Shown here: positions 16,368 through 26,486 of the stretch, piece after piece
Layout of the letters: each line of letters begins with the position of its first letter
Position numbering within the stretch: the first letter of the stretch is position 1
Origin: an uncultured Hyphomicrobiales bacterium
GTDB taxonomy: Bacteria; Pseudomonadota; Alphaproteobacteria; Rhizobiales; Devosiaceae
DNA length: 39,212 bases
Direction of reading: 5' to 3'
NCBI GenBank assembly: GCA_903842455.1
Contig: CAIMLX010000210.1
Location: 1-39,212, forward strand
Position numbers and translations under genes: made by a program
Notes under the pieces: model-generated
Databases searched by the model: none
What the model saw: the letters and a program-made list of their open reading frames with translations, nothing else
Told to the model about the DNA's origin: nothing

Positions 16368-18013
16368 GCGTTCATATACTCATCGTCGGGGCCGGCGGCG
16401 TGTTCGGTTCGCGGCTGGCACGCCTGCTGGCGCGGCGAGGCGGCTACCGCCTGAGCCTCGGTGGGCGGACAGAGTCGCGGGTGCTCCCGTTGCAGCGGGA
16501 GTTGCGCGTCGCGCATCCCGATGGCGAGTTCGCGCATGTGCATATCGATCGTGATCAGGCGAGCCCGGAGCGCCTGAAGGAAATCGGCTGCGCCATCGTC
16601 GTCGACTGTTCCGGGCCGTTCCAGGTGTCGGGCACCAGGCTGGTCGAGGCGGCTATCGGGGCACGGGTCCACTATCTCGACCTCGCCGACTCCCGCGCCT
16701 TTGTCGGCGGCATCGGCCGCTTCGACAGCGCGGCGCGCGCGGTGGGGATTGCGGTGTTTTCGGGTGCAAGCTCGACGCCTGCGCTGACCCACGCCGTGCT
16801 CGACAGCATCACCAGCGCCTGGCTCAGCGTCGACAGCGTCGACGTCGCCATCGTCCCCGGCAACCGCGTCCCGAAGGGCAAGGCGGTGATCGACGGGATA
16901 CTGAGCTGGGTTGGGCAGAGGGTACAGGTTTTCCGCGATGCCACCTGGCAGGAAGGGCGCGGCTGGACCGATCCCCGCCGGGTCGTCATCGAGGGGCTGC
17001 GGCCGCGCCGCGTCTACCTGGCCGACGTGCCCGACCTCGACCTGCTGTATCGCCGCTACCAGCCGCGTATCCGCGCCGGCTTCGATGCCGGTATGGAACT
17101 GGGGCTGCTCAACCGGCTCATCGGGATGGCCGGCTTGCTCGTGCGCTGGCGTGTCTTGAAGTCGGCTCGCGCTTTCTCGGGGCTGGGAGCCTGGGTCGCC
17201 GGCCGGCTCGACCGCTTCGGTTCGGCCGATGGCGGTATGCTGGTCGAGGCGGCGGGGCAGGATGCGCGCGGTGATACCCGCGTCGCGCGCTGGACGCTGA
17301 AGGCAGGGCACGGGGACGGCCCCTACGTGCCGGCAGTCCCCGCCGCGGCTCTCGTCGAAGCATTGGCGGCGGGCCGCGGGATTCGCGCCGGGGCCCGTCC
17401 GGCTTCCGGTGAACTGACGCTCGAGCAGATTCGCCCGTGGTTCGAGGGGCTCGACATCGAACACAAGCTGCTGTCGTACCGGGGCGAGAAGCCGCTCTAC
17501 CGCCGTATCATGGGCGACGCCTTCGACCGTCTGCCGGAAGTCACCCGCCGCCTCCACCGCGGCCGTCCCGCCGTCATCGCGATCGGGGAGGCCGACGTGA
17601 CACCGGCTGCCAGCGCGCTGGGCCGGTTGCTGGCTCGGATCTTCGGCCTGCCGGGCACGGCCGGCAAGCAGCCGGTCCGTGTGGTCATCGAAAGTCGCGA
17701 CGGCCGCGAGCACTGGACCCGGTTCTTCGGCAACCGCCCGATGCGGTCGCTGATGAGCGCCGCTCCCAACAATCTGATCGAGGAGCGCTTCGGTCCGTTC
17801 AGCCTGCGCATGCGGCTGGTACCCAAGCCCGGCGGCCTCGACATGGAGCGGGTCTCCGGCCGCCTGTTCGGCGTGCCGTTGCCCGGCTTCCTGCTACCGC
17901 GGGTTCGGGCGACCGAACGGGTCGACGACTATCGCCGCCACGCCTTCGACGTCGAGATCACCGCACCGCTGGCGGGACGGCTCGTGGCCTACAAGGGCTG
18001 GCTGGAGGTCTAG
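16364..18013 (+). CDS. Saccharopine-dehydrogenase-like NAD(P) domain fused to DUF4166
   Basis: A 549-residue two-domain protein. The N-terminal Rossmann domain has GAGGVFGSRLARLL (9-22), as in saccharopine-dehydrogenase-like reductases. From about residue 367 to the end it matches the DUF4166 layout (YRRIMGDAFDRLP, then an IESRDGREHWTRFFG stretch and an EERFGPFSLRMRL stretch). Functions of DUF4166 fusions are not established. The ATG lies in an ATGA overlap with the FAD monooxygenase stop, which indicates coupled synthesis and a shared pathway. An oxidoreductase acting on a lipid or isoprenoid product of the partner enzyme is possible, but nothing in the sequence proves it. Confidence 0.82.
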   Translation: MSVHILIVGAGGVFGSRLARLLARRGGYRLSLGGRTESRVLPLQRELRVAHPDGEFAHVHIDRDQASPERLKEIGCAIVVDCSGPFQVSGTRLVEAAIGARVHYLDLADSRAFVGGIGRFDSAARAVGIAVFSGASSTPALTHAVLDSITSAWLSVDSVDVAIVPGNRVPKGKAVIDGILSWVGQRVQVFRDATWQEGRGWTDPRRVVIEGLRPRRVYLADVPDLDLLYRRYQPRIRAGFDAGMELGLLNRLIGMAGLLVRWRVLKSARAFSGLGAWVAGRLDRFGSADGGMLVEAAGQDARGDTRVARWTLKAGHGDGPYVPAVPAAALVEALAAGRGIRAGARPASGELTLEQIRPWFEGLDIEHKLLSYRGEKPLYRRIMGDAFDRLPEVTRRLHRGRPAVIAIGEADVTPAASALGRLLARIFGLPGTAGKQPVRVVIESRDGREHWTRFFGNRPMRSLMSAAPNNLIEERFGPFSLRMRLVPKPGGLDMERVSGRLFGVPLPGFLLPRVRATERVDDYRRHAFDVEITAPLAGRLVAYKGWLEV

Positions 18014-18017
18014 AAGC

Positions 18018-18446
18018 CTATCGCTGCATGTCGGGGCAGAGATATGGCACGGTCGCCGCGACGTAGGTTTCCTGCTGCGCCCCGCCGACGAGCTTGAGGT
18101 TCAGCACCAGCTCGGCGTCCGAGAGGGACACGATATCGGCCGAGATTTCGATGCTGTCCTCGTTCCACTTGAGCGCGGTGTCCGAAGTCAGTTCCCATTT
18201 GTCGAGGCGATGCGTCTCCCAGCAACTGTCCTGCACCAGGGTGCCGTCCGAAAGGAAGATCTTCATCACCCCGGGCAGCCCGCCATCGTCGGCCTTGGTC
18301 CAGACGCGATCGGTAAGCCCAGCCTTGCTGGTCTTCTCGTTCACCGCCGACTCGGTCGACGTCTCCTCTGCGAACGCGGGAAGGCAGGCGGCGGAGCCGA
18401 CGCCCCACATGGCAAGCAGCGCGAAAAGGGCAGCTTTGCTGGTCAT
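18018..18446 (-). CDS. Hypothetical exported protein, 142 aa
   Basis: A small protein with a Sec signal peptide (about 1-26, cleavage near AFA|EE); a cysteine at residue 21 sits just before that site but does not form a good lipobox. The mature part is mostly beta-like with four Trp residues. It includes WTKADDGGLPGVMKIFLSDG and ends in CPDM. The pattern recalls small periplasmic proteins that hold a META- or lipocalin-like barrel, but I cannot name the family. ATG 18446 was chosen over the longer frame because it starts the signal peptide and has GGAG upstream. It is convergent with the DUF4166 gene, with only 4 bp between stops. Confidence 0.65.
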   Translation of the reverse strand: MTSKAALFALLAMWGVGSAACLPAFAEETSTESAVNEKTSKAGLTDRVWTKADDGGLPGVMKIFLSDGTLVQDSCWETHRLDKWELTSDTALKWNEDSIEISADIVSLSDAELVLNLKLVGGAQQETYVAATVPYLCPDMQR

Positions 18447-18532
18447 TGGCGGAGGCTCCGGTTGGTTGGGGGTGAGGTGGTGAGCATGTCGCCCGAGCGC
18501 AAGTGTCGCCCTCACATCGCGGCGAAATTCAG

Positions 18533-18562
18533 TCCGGCCGTCACCGGATAGCGACGGCCGGA
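18533..18562. terminator. Terminator-like hairpin downstream of the ene-reductase gene
   Basis: A 10-bp stem (TCCGGCCGTC with GACGGCCGGA) with a 10-base loop starts just after the minus-strand ene-reductase stop. The T-run on the minus strand is weak. Confidence 0.5.
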
Positions 18563-18568
18563 AGTGAC

Positions 18569-19699
18569 TCAAGCCGGCTGGCGGATGCCCAGCACGCGAT
18601 CCTTGTCGCGGATGCGCAGCCGCGCCTGCTTGGGCCACAGGTCGTACTCGGCGCCATCGAGCGCGTGGTGGGCATGCACCGGCCAGTTCGGATCCTCGAG
18701 CGCGCCGCGTGCGAGCGCGATGAGGTCGGCCTCGCCATTCTGCAGGATCGTCTCGGCTTCTTCAGGCGTGTTGATCAGCCCGACGGCAATTGTGGGAATG
18801 CCGGTCTCGCGCACGGCCTTCGACAGATGCACCTGGTAGAGCGGCGCTGCCTTCAGCCCATAGGTGCCGACCCCGCCCGAGGATGTGTGGATCGCATCGA
18901 CGCCGCGTGCCTTGAGTTCGCCGGCCAGCACGAGGGAGTCCTCGACCGTCCAGCCGCCCTCGGTTCCGTCGGTCGTTGAAATCCGCATCAGCAGCGGCTT
19001 GTGGGCCGGCCAGACGGCGCGAACGGCATCCGTCACCTCGAGCGCAAAGCGCATGCGGTTCTCGAGGCTGCCGCCATAGGCGTCGGTGCGCTTGTTGGCG
19101 ATCGGCGACAGGAACTGGTTGATCAGGTAGCCATGCGCGCCATGGATTTCGACCACGTCGAAACCCGCTTCGTCGGCCCGTCGCGCTGCATCGGCGAAGG
19201 CCTGGATGGTCGCCTTGATGCCGGGCTCGTCGAGTGCCGTCGGCACCTGGTAGACGTCGAGCTGCTCAGGGTTGTGGCTGACGGCGCTGGGCGCCACCGG
19301 CACCCAGTTCTCGTAGCCGTAGGCCTTGCGGTCCTCGGCAGTCTCGTTGAAACCACCGCGCCACCAGATCGGCGTCGAAGCCTTGCGGCCGGCATGCGCC
19401 AGCTGGATGCCCGCTGCTGCGCCTTCGGAGTGCAGGAAGTCGACGATGTGCTTGAGCGGCGCGATCTGCCCATCCTCCCACAGGCCGAGGTCGCCATAGG
19501 AGATTCGTCCCTCCGGGTTCACTCCGGTGGCCTCGAGGATGACGAGGCCGAAGCCGCCAAGCGCGAACCGCCCGAGGTGCACGAAGTGCCAGTCGTTGGC
19601 GTAGCCGTGCTTGGCAGAATACTGGCACATCGGCGCGACCACCGTGCGGTTGCGCAAAGTGAGATCACGCAGGGTGAAGGGAGAGAATAGCTGGGACAT
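18569..19699 (-). CDS. Old yellow enzyme family NADH:flavin oxidoreductase (YqjM type)
   Basis: A 376-residue FMN-dependent ene-reductase of the thermophilic-like (class III) OYE group. Diagnostic segments: VAPMCQYSA (21-29), with the redox-modulating Cys25 of YqjM-type enzymes; AHAGRK (101-106); EIHGAHGYLINQFLSP (184-199), with the substrate-binding pair His186/His189 and Tyr191; and NKRTDAYGGSLENR (202-215). Such enzymes reduce activated C=C bonds of enals, enones or nitro compounds with NADPH in the cytoplasm. The upstream neighbour on the same strand is a small lipoprotein about 100 bp away, with a palindromic hairpin between them. The physiological substrate is unknown. Confidence 0.94.
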   Translation of the reverse strand: MSQLFSPFTLRDLTLRNRTVVAPMCQYSAKHGYANDWHFVHLGRFALGGFGLVILEATGVNPEGRISYGDLGLWEDGQIAPLKHIVDFLHSEGAAAGIQLAHAGRKASTPIWWRGGFNETAEDRKAYGYENWVPVAPSAVSHNPEQLDVYQVPTALDEPGIKATIQAFADAARRADEAGFDVVEIHGAHGYLINQFLSPIANKRTDAYGGSLENRMRFALEVTDAVRAVWPAHKPLLMRISTTDGTEGGWTVEDSLVLAGELKARGVDAIHTSSGGVGTYGLKAAPLYQVHLSKAVRETGIPTIAVGLINTPEEAETILQNGEADLIALARGALEDPNWPVHAHHALDGAEYDLWPKQARLRIRDKDRVLGIRQPA

Positions 19700-19751
19700 G
19701 TACCGTCTGCTGCTGGGAAGTTGCCGCGGCGAATGTGCATACTCTGCTATC

Positions 19752-19769
19752 CATCGGCAAGTGCCGATG
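19752..19769. promoter_or_regulatory. Perfect inverted repeat upstream of the ene-reductase gene
   Basis: CATCGGC and GCCGATG flank AAGT. The repeat lies between the lipoprotein stop (19803) and the ene-reductase start (19699) on the minus strand. It could be a regulator site for the ene-reductase or a weak terminator of the lipoprotein gene; no T-run follows. Confidence 0.35.
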
Positions 19770-19802
19770 AACGAAGGGCTGACCTGCGCCGGGGGTTACC
19801 CG

Positions 19803-20165
19803 TCAGTCGGTAACGGTGTATCGGGTGATGCCGCCCGCTGCGACGCTCATGCGCTGGCGCGCCTCGCCCACCCCGAAAGTCCCCGCATCCACGTCCCAGC
19901 AGCCGGCCGAAACCGTCCACTGGTAGGAGCCGCCGGACGGTATCGCCAGGCCATCCGGCAACCGGTTGAGTCCGTAGGTCGAGGCGTTGCAGTTCGAGAT
20001 CAGCACGGCGTTCAGCTGGTTGGATGTCGCGTTCAAGACCTCGATCGTTCCAGTGGACGTGCCCGGCTCGACCAGGTCGCCGCCGGTGATCCAGGCATCG
20101 CCGGAACAAGCTGCCAGCGGAACGACGAAGAGCAGCGCGACAAGTCCGCGGCAAGCAGTAAGCAT
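19803..20165 (-). CDS. Small putative lipoprotein, 120 aa
   Basis: A short secreted protein. A hydrophobic signal (about 4-19) ends in the lipobox PLAAC, so Cys20 is probably lipidated. The mature part is rich in Gly, Ser and Thr. It contains GTIEVLNATSNQLNAVLISNC and a GGSYQWTVSAGCWDV segment; three further cysteines suggest disulphides. It looks like an immunoglobulin-like or beta-sandwich periplasmic domain, but I do not recognise the family. The ATG at 20165 is preferred over 20180 because GGGGGA lies just upstream of it. Its function is unknown. Confidence 0.6.
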   Translation of the reverse strand: MLTACRGLVALLFVVPLAACSGDAWITGGDLVEPGTSTGTIEVLNATSNQLNAVLISNCNASTYGLNRLPDGLAIPSGGSYQWTVSAGCWDVDAGTFGVGEARQRMSVAAGGITRYTVTD

Positions 20166-20236
20166 AGCTGTATCCCCCATGCGCCGCGTTCCGTCGCGAC
20201 GACTTCCCCAACTCGATCAATTGCTAACAGAGACTT

Positions 20237-20261
20237 AACGGTGTCTCAATGCTGAGACGTT
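20237..20261. terminator. Possible terminator hairpin between two minus-strand genes
   Basis: GTCTCA and TGAGAC form a 6-bp stem with an ATGC loop, extended by AAC/GTT past a three-base bulge. It lies just downstream of the DHA2-type MFS gene on the minus strand. Strength is modest. Confidence 0.35.
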
Positions 20262-20269
20262 CCGGCCGA

Positions 20270-21715
20270 TCAGGTCCTTGGGGTCGAAGGGCGATTAGTT
20301 GCAACGGCCGGCGCCGGCCCGTGGCCGGACACTTCCGATCCCGCCAGGCGGGGCAGCATCAGCAACTGCAGCGAAGCGGCGATGCACAGGAGCCCGACGG
20401 TGATGAAGGCAACGCGGAAGTCGTTCAGATCGAGGGCAGTGGCGCCGCGCACCAGCTGCGAGACGTTGAGGATGGCGGCCGCCAGCGCCACGCCGAACAC
20501 CATCGAGATCTGCTGGAACATGCTCGACAGGGTCGAGGCGGAGCTGCGCTTTTCTGCATCCACGTCGGCGAAGGCCAGTGTGGCGAGGGCGGTGAACTGC
20601 ATCGAGCGCGTCAGTCCGGCGACGAACAGCACTGCGAAGGTCAGCGGGTAGGCGGTGTCGGCGCCAAGGAAGCCGCAGGCGACGATCGCCAGCCCGGCCA
20701 GCGTGCCGTTGAGCGTGAGGATGCTGCGGAAGCCGAAGCGCCGGAGGATGGGCGTCGTCACCGTCTTCATCAGCAGGTTGCCGAGGAAGTACACCAGCAC
20801 CAGCCCGCCCGCCGCCAGCGGGTCGAGCCCGAAGCCGACCTGGAACATCAGCGGCAACAGGAACGGCGTCGCGTTGATAGTGAGGCGCAGCACGGCCCCG
20901 GCGAGCGCCTCGGAGGCCGCGAAGGTCGGAATGCGCAGGGTATCGAGGTCGATCAGCGGGTGGCTGGCCCGCTTGAGGCGGAGGACCGCACCGGCCCCGA
21001 CCACAAGCCCCAATGCCCCCAGGCCAAGCGCGAGGGGCAAGGGCAGGGAGCCCTGCGCCAGCCCGTCGAAACCGTAGAGCAGCGCTGCAAGGCCGGTCCC
21101 GGTCAGCACGAAGCCGGACCAGTCGAATGGATGCGCCTTGAACTCGGCGTCTTTGGGGATGATCCGCAGCACCAGCAGCATGCCGGCAATGCCGAGCGGC
21201 ACATTGATCAGGAAGTTCCAGTGCCAGCTGACATAGGTGGTGAGGAACCCGCCGATCGCCGGGCCGACCACGGGTGCAAACAGGGCGGGCCATACCGTCA
21301 GCCCGATCGCCTGCACGATCTCGGACTTCTGCACGCTGCGCAGCACGATGACGCGGCCGATGGGGAACATCAGCGCGCCGCCGGCCCCCTGCACGATACG
21401 CGCGATGACGAACTGCGTCAGGTTGGTGGCGAGGCCGCAGGCCAGCGACGATAGCGTGAACACCAGCATGGCGATGAGAAACACCCGCCGCGCCCCAAAC
21501 CGGTCCGACATCCAGCTGGCGCTAGGGATGACCACTGCGGCCATCAGCATGTAGGCGGTGATGCCGATGCTCATGTCGAGCGTCGCAACCCCGAAATCAC
21601 GCGCCATGACGGGCAGGGCGGTGACGATGATCACGCCATCGAGGATCTGCATGAACATCGATGCCGCAACGACGAGCGAAACGTTGCGGGAATGCGCGGA
21701 GAAGGTCTGGGGCAT
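20270..21715 (-). CDS. MFS drug exporter, DHA2 (EmrB-like) type
   Basis: A 481-residue inner-membrane transporter with about 14 hydrophobic segments, as expected for the DHA2 branch. Motif A is at about 60-75 (SASWMSDRFGARRVFL). The long helix-4/5 segment (LTQFVIARIVQGAGGALMFPIGR) contains the RxxQGxGxA motif of antiporters. It follows the EmrB pattern: H+-driven efflux of hydrophobic compounds. ATG 21715 was chosen; an in-frame GTG at 21760 adds 15 polar residues without a better ribosome site. No membrane-fusion partner (EmrA) is adjacent, so it may act alone. The esterase gene is divergent. Confidence 0.88.
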   Translation of the reverse strand: MPQTFSAHSRNVSLVVAASMFMQILDGVIIVTALPVMARDFGVATLDMSIGITAYMLMAAVVIPSASWMSDRFGARRVFLIAMLVFTLSSLACGLATNLTQFVIARIVQGAGGALMFPIGRVIVLRSVQKSEIVQAIGLTVWPALFAPVVGPAIGGFLTTYVSWHWNFLINVPLGIAGMLLVLRIIPKDAEFKAHPFDWSGFVLTGTGLAALLYGFDGLAQGSLPLPLALGLGALGLVVGAGAVLRLKRASHPLIDLDTLRIPTFAASEALAGAVLRLTINATPFLLPLMFQVGFGLDPLAAGGLVLVYFLGNLLMKTVTTPILRRFGFRSILTLNGTLAGLAIVACGFLGADTAYPLTFAVLFVAGLTRSMQFTALATLAFADVDAEKRSSASTLSSMFQQISMVFGVALAAAILNVSQLVRGATALDLNDFRVAFITVGLLCIAASLQLLMLPRLAGSEVSGHGPAPAVATNRPSTPRT

Positions 21716-21898
21716 CGGCCTGGCGAAGATCGTTGGTACCCTGTCGATACACCCGGGCACCGGGCCGTGGGCGAAAATCGTGGTCCGACAAACGTCGTAG
21801 CGAGAAACTCGAAATACCGATGCGCCAATGGCTTGCTACCGGGCCGCGACAAGGGTTTTCTGTGACCCCCTGTCATTTTCCGGATTCCGGTTTACGCC

Positions 21899-22861
21899 AT
21901 GCCATTCTTCGACCTGCCGCAAGACAAGCTTGTCAGCTATCGCTCGAGCACCCCCGCTCCCGCCGATTTCGACGCCTTCTGGCAGGCGACGCTTGGCGAG
22001 GCGCGCCAGCATCCGCTCGACGCCGTGTTTGAGCCGCTCGACTACGGGCTCGATGCCTTCGACATCTTCGATGTGACGTTCTCCGGCTTCGGCGGTCACC
22101 GGATCAAGGGCTGGTATATCAAGCCGGCTGGCCGTGAACCCTCGGGCACGGTGGTGAAGTATATCGGCTATGGCGGCGGTCGCGGCTTCCCGCATGAGCA
22201 TCTGCTGTGGCCGGCAACCGGCCGCGCGGTGTTCGTCATGGATACGCGCGGGCAGGGCAGCAGCTGGTCGGTCAGCGACACGGCGGACCCGATCGGCTCC
22301 GATCCGGCGCATCCGGGCTTCATGACGCGCGGCATCACCGACAAGTCGTCCTACTACTACCGGCGTGTCTACACCGATGGCGTGCGCGCCATCGAGGCGG
22401 TCCTTACCCGGCCCGAGACCAATCCCGACAAGGTCGCGGTGGTCGGCGGCAGCCAGGGTGGGGGTATCGCCATCGCCGTGGCCGGGCTCGAGCCCAAGGT
22501 GAAGGCCGCCATGCCGGACGTGCCGTTCCTCAGCGATTTCCGTCGCGCCATCGGCCTCACCACCCGCGACCCCTACAGCGAAGTCGTCCGCTACCTGACG
22601 GTCCATCGCAGCGGCGCCGAGAAGATTTACGAGACACTGAACTATTTCGACGGCATCCACTTCGCGGCCCGCGCGAAGATGCCGGGCCTGTTCTCGGCCG
22701 GCCTGATGGATGACGTCTGCCCGCCGTCGACGGTTTACGCATCGTTCAACGCCTGGGGCGGCGACAAGGAGATCGAGGTCTACACCTTCAACAACCACGA
22801 GGGCGGCGGGGTCTTCCAGGACCGCGCGCAGGTGGTCTGGCTGAAGAAGGTGCTCGGCTGA
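21899..22861 (+). CDS. Acetylxylan esterase / cephalosporin-C deacetylase family hydrolase (CE7)
   Basis: A 320-residue alpha/beta hydrolase of carbohydrate esterase family 7. The conserved RGQ is in DTRGQGSS (115-122). The nucleophile is Ser185 in GGSQGGG, the acid Asp271 in LMDDVCPPST, and the base His300 in NNHEGG. Length and spacing match the family closely. CE7 enzymes remove acetyl groups from small acetylated xylo-oligosaccharides or cephalosporins and act in the cytoplasm; no signal peptide is present. The ribosome site is weak. It ends 12 bp from a convergent MFS gene. No xylanase is in the window, so a role in xylan use is only suggested. Confidence 0.92.
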   Translation: MPFFDLPQDKLVSYRSSTPAPADFDAFWQATLGEARQHPLDAVFEPLDYGLDAFDIFDVTFSGFGGHRIKGWYIKPAGREPSGTVVKYIGYGGGRGFPHEHLLWPATGRAVFVMDTRGQGSSWSVSDTADPIGSDPAHPGFMTRGITDKSSYYYRRVYTDGVRAIEAVLTRPETNPDKVAVVGGSQGGGIAIAVAGLEPKVKAAMPDVPFLSDFRRAIGLTTRDPYSEVVRYLTVHRSGAEKIYETLNYFDGIHFAARAKMPGLFSAGLMDDVCPPSTVYASFNAWGGDKEIEVYTFNNHEGGGVFQDRAQVVWLKKVLG

Positions 22862-22873
22862 TACGCGGACAGG

Positions 22874-24103
22874 CTACCCGGCGAGCGTGTCCACCTTGCG
22901 CAGCGCCGGGAACAGCCGCGCCCACATCAGCACCACGGCGATGGTGCCGATGCCGCCGACGGCAACGGCCATCACCGGGCTCATGACGCCCGCCGAAATG
23001 CCGGCCCGGAATTCGCCGAGCTGGTTGGAGGTGCCGATGAACAGCGAGTTCACGGCGTTGACCCGGCCCCGCATATGGTCCGGCGTCAGCAACTGAACGA
23101 GCGAGGAGCGCACCACCACGCTCACCGTATCGGCGGCGCCGAGGATCAGCAGCATCAGCACCGACAGCCAGATGGCGGTGGAGTAGGCGAAGACGATGGT
23201 CGCGACGCCGAACACGCCGACGGCCCACAGCATCTTCAACCCGACCTTGTGGCTGAGCGGGAAGCGCGCCAGCAGCAGCGACATCGCCACCGCGCCGATC
23301 GCCGGGGCCGTGCGCAGCAATCCCAGCGCCCACGGTCCGGCATCGAGAATGTCGCGCGCATAGATCGGCAGCAGCGCGGTCGCGCCGCCCAGCAGCACGG
23401 CGAACATGTCGAGCGAGATGGAGCCGAGCATCACCGGCTTGGACCAGATGAAGGCCACGCCGGCAAACACCGATTCGAACGTGATCGGCGAGCGTGGCGG
23501 CATCTTCGCCGGCCGCTCGATCCGCACTACATTGTAGCTGGCGCCGAGGAACGCGGCGGCTGCGGCCGCAAACGGCACGAGGTCGCCGAATCCATAAAGC
23601 AGCCCACCGAGCGCCGGCCCGATCACCAGCGCCGTCTGCATTACCGAGGTGGAGGTGGCGACGGCCTGGGTCAGTTGCGCCTGCGGGACGATTCCCGGCA
23701 GCAGCGCCGCCATGGTGGGGCGCTCGAAAGCTGCCGCTGCACCCATCACCGCGACAGCGACGAAGATCGCCCAGATGGGCAGCCAGTTCTGCCACACCCC
23801 GATCGCCACGATCACCATCGTGGCGGCCTGCAGCCACTGGCAGACCAGGGCGATGATCCGGCGGTCGAACTGGTCGGCAACCTGGCCGGCCACCAAGGTC
23901 AGCACCAGCATCGGGAGGAACTGGAACAGCCCGACGAGGCCGAGGTCGAAGGGGTTGCGCGTCGTGTCGTAGACCAGCCAGCCAACGGCCACCGCCGACC
24001 CCTGAAACCCCATCGACGACAAGGCGCGGGAGAACAGGAAGTGCCGGAACGACGGAAGTTTGACGACGTGGGGCGGGGCTGGAGCGGCGGCGGTGGTGGT
24101 CAT
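22874..24103 (-). CDS. MFS transporter, EntS/DUF894-like exporter
   Basis: A 409-residue transporter with about 12 hydrophobic segments. FRHFLFSRALSSMGFQGS near the start and VAGQVADQFDRRIIALVCQW (about 70-89) match the EntS-type exporter pattern, where the loop after helix 2 is GxxxDxxDRR. A second DRR-equivalent loop appears as DHMRGRVNAVNSLF near residue 345. ATG 24103 was chosen; a longer frame runs into the opposite-strand regulator gene's promoter. It is divergent from a TetR regulator, with a perfect 6-3-6 inverted repeat between them, so it is probably controlled by that regulator and may export the regulator's ligand. Confidence 0.86.
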   Translation of the reverse strand: MTTTAAAPAPPHVVKLPSFRHFLFSRALSSMGFQGSAVAVGWLVYDTTRNPFDLGLVGLFQFLPMLVLTLVAGQVADQFDRRIIALVCQWLQAATMVIVAIGVWQNWLPIWAIFVAVAVMGAAAAFERPTMAALLPGIVPQAQLTQAVATSTSVMQTALVIGPALGGLLYGFGDLVPFAAAAAAFLGASYNVVRIERPAKMPPRSPITFESVFAGVAFIWSKPVMLGSISLDMFAVLLGGATALLPIYARDILDAGPWALGLLRTAPAIGAVAMSLLLARFPLSHKVGLKMLWAVGVFGVATIVFAYSTAIWLSVLMLLILGAADTVSVVVRSSLVQLLTPDHMRGRVNAVNSLFIGTSNQLGEFRAGISAGVMSPVMAVAVGGIGTIAVVLMWARLFPALRKVDTLAG

Positions 24104-24216
24104 TGTGACATCGAAATGACAGGTCCGCTGGAGCGCGGCAAGCCGCCGCACCTCATCAAAAGGTGCTAGCGCACCGCAGGGGCGGGGTCGGCGGCTCCAA
24201 ATCCCGCTTGATCCGA

Positions 24217-24231
24217 ACCGTACGTTACGGT
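24217..24231. promoter_or_regulatory. Predicted TetR-type operator
   Basis: ACCGTA and TACGGT are perfect arms around CGT. The repeat lies 22 bp before the TetR start and about 115 bp before the divergent MFS start, the usual place for a TetR autoregulatory site. No other symmetric repeat this clear is in the gap. Confidence 0.55.
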
Positions 24232-24252
24232 ACGCCAACGCTCACTCGCGAT

Positions 24253-26024
<1,772 letters not shown>

Positions 26025-26043
26025 TCTTCCGGCAGAGAATGCG

Positions 26044-26069
26044 AAAGGGGCCCTTGTGGCCCCTTTTTT
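26044..26069 (+). terminator. Rho-independent terminator of ilvC
   Basis: A 9-bp stem (AAAGGGGCC with GGCCCCTTT) with a five-base loop runs into a six-base T-tract. It is 20 bp after the stop codon. Confidence 0.92.
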
Positions 26070-26090
26070 CGTTTCGACCACTCTGAATCA

Positions 26091-26123
26091 GAAGGGCTCC
26101 GGCGGTGCAGCGCGGAGCCCTTC
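26091..26123. terminator. Hairpin, possible terminator for the DUF1127 gene
   Basis: GAAGGGCTCCG and CGGAGCCCTTC form a perfect 11-bp stem with an 11-base loop. It lies 30 bp after the minus-strand DUF1127 stop. It may also be a second terminator for ilvC. Confidence 0.55.
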
Positions 26124-26152
26124 AGTCATTTCTGTCGTCGGTGGCCGGGCCT

Positions 26153-26320
26153 TTATTCATGGCCGCGCGACGGCGAGCGGGGGTGACGGCCGTTTCGCAT
26201 GGCGCTGATGTCGGTGCGGGTCAGGCCGATGTCGCGCAGCAGATGGTCGTCGAGCTTCAGCAGGTCGCTGAGCACCTTGGCGCGTTCCGCGCGGCGGAAC
26301 AGGGTAGAAAAGTAGGACAT
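26153..26320 (-). CDS. DUF1127 small protein (YjiS-like), 55 aa
   Basis: A 55-residue protein with the DUF1127 core: a basic N-terminal helix (FSTLFRRAERAKVLSDLL) followed by LDDHLLRDIGLTRTDI (23-38). The C-terminus is Arg/His/Pro-rich. Such proteins are numerous in Hyphomicrobiales; some bind RNA and affect phosphate or central metabolism. The ATG at 26320 has a perfect AGGAG seven bases upstream, so the longer open frame is rejected. It stands alone, convergent with ilvC. Confidence 0.88.
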   Translation of the reverse strand: MSYFSTLFRRAERAKVLSDLLKLDDHLLRDIGLTRTDISAMRNGRHPRSPSRGHE

Positions 26321-26486
26321 GGTTTGCTCCTGGGTGTGCCGGGATCGGCGGAGGGGCTTATGCTCACGGCCGGATGAACGGCCTGTGAATAGGTGCTGCA
26401 GGAATTGCCGGGCGAGGCGCAACTAAAGCTTGGCTTGCGTCCCGCCGGGCGATCCCCGATACCCGACGCCTCTATTGGAGGGGCAC

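Noticed and set aside
22788-23837. 349-codon minus-strand frame overlapping the EntS-like transporter
   Set aside because: It is the out-of-frame shadow of the transporter, Arg/Ala/Gly-rich with no membrane pattern.
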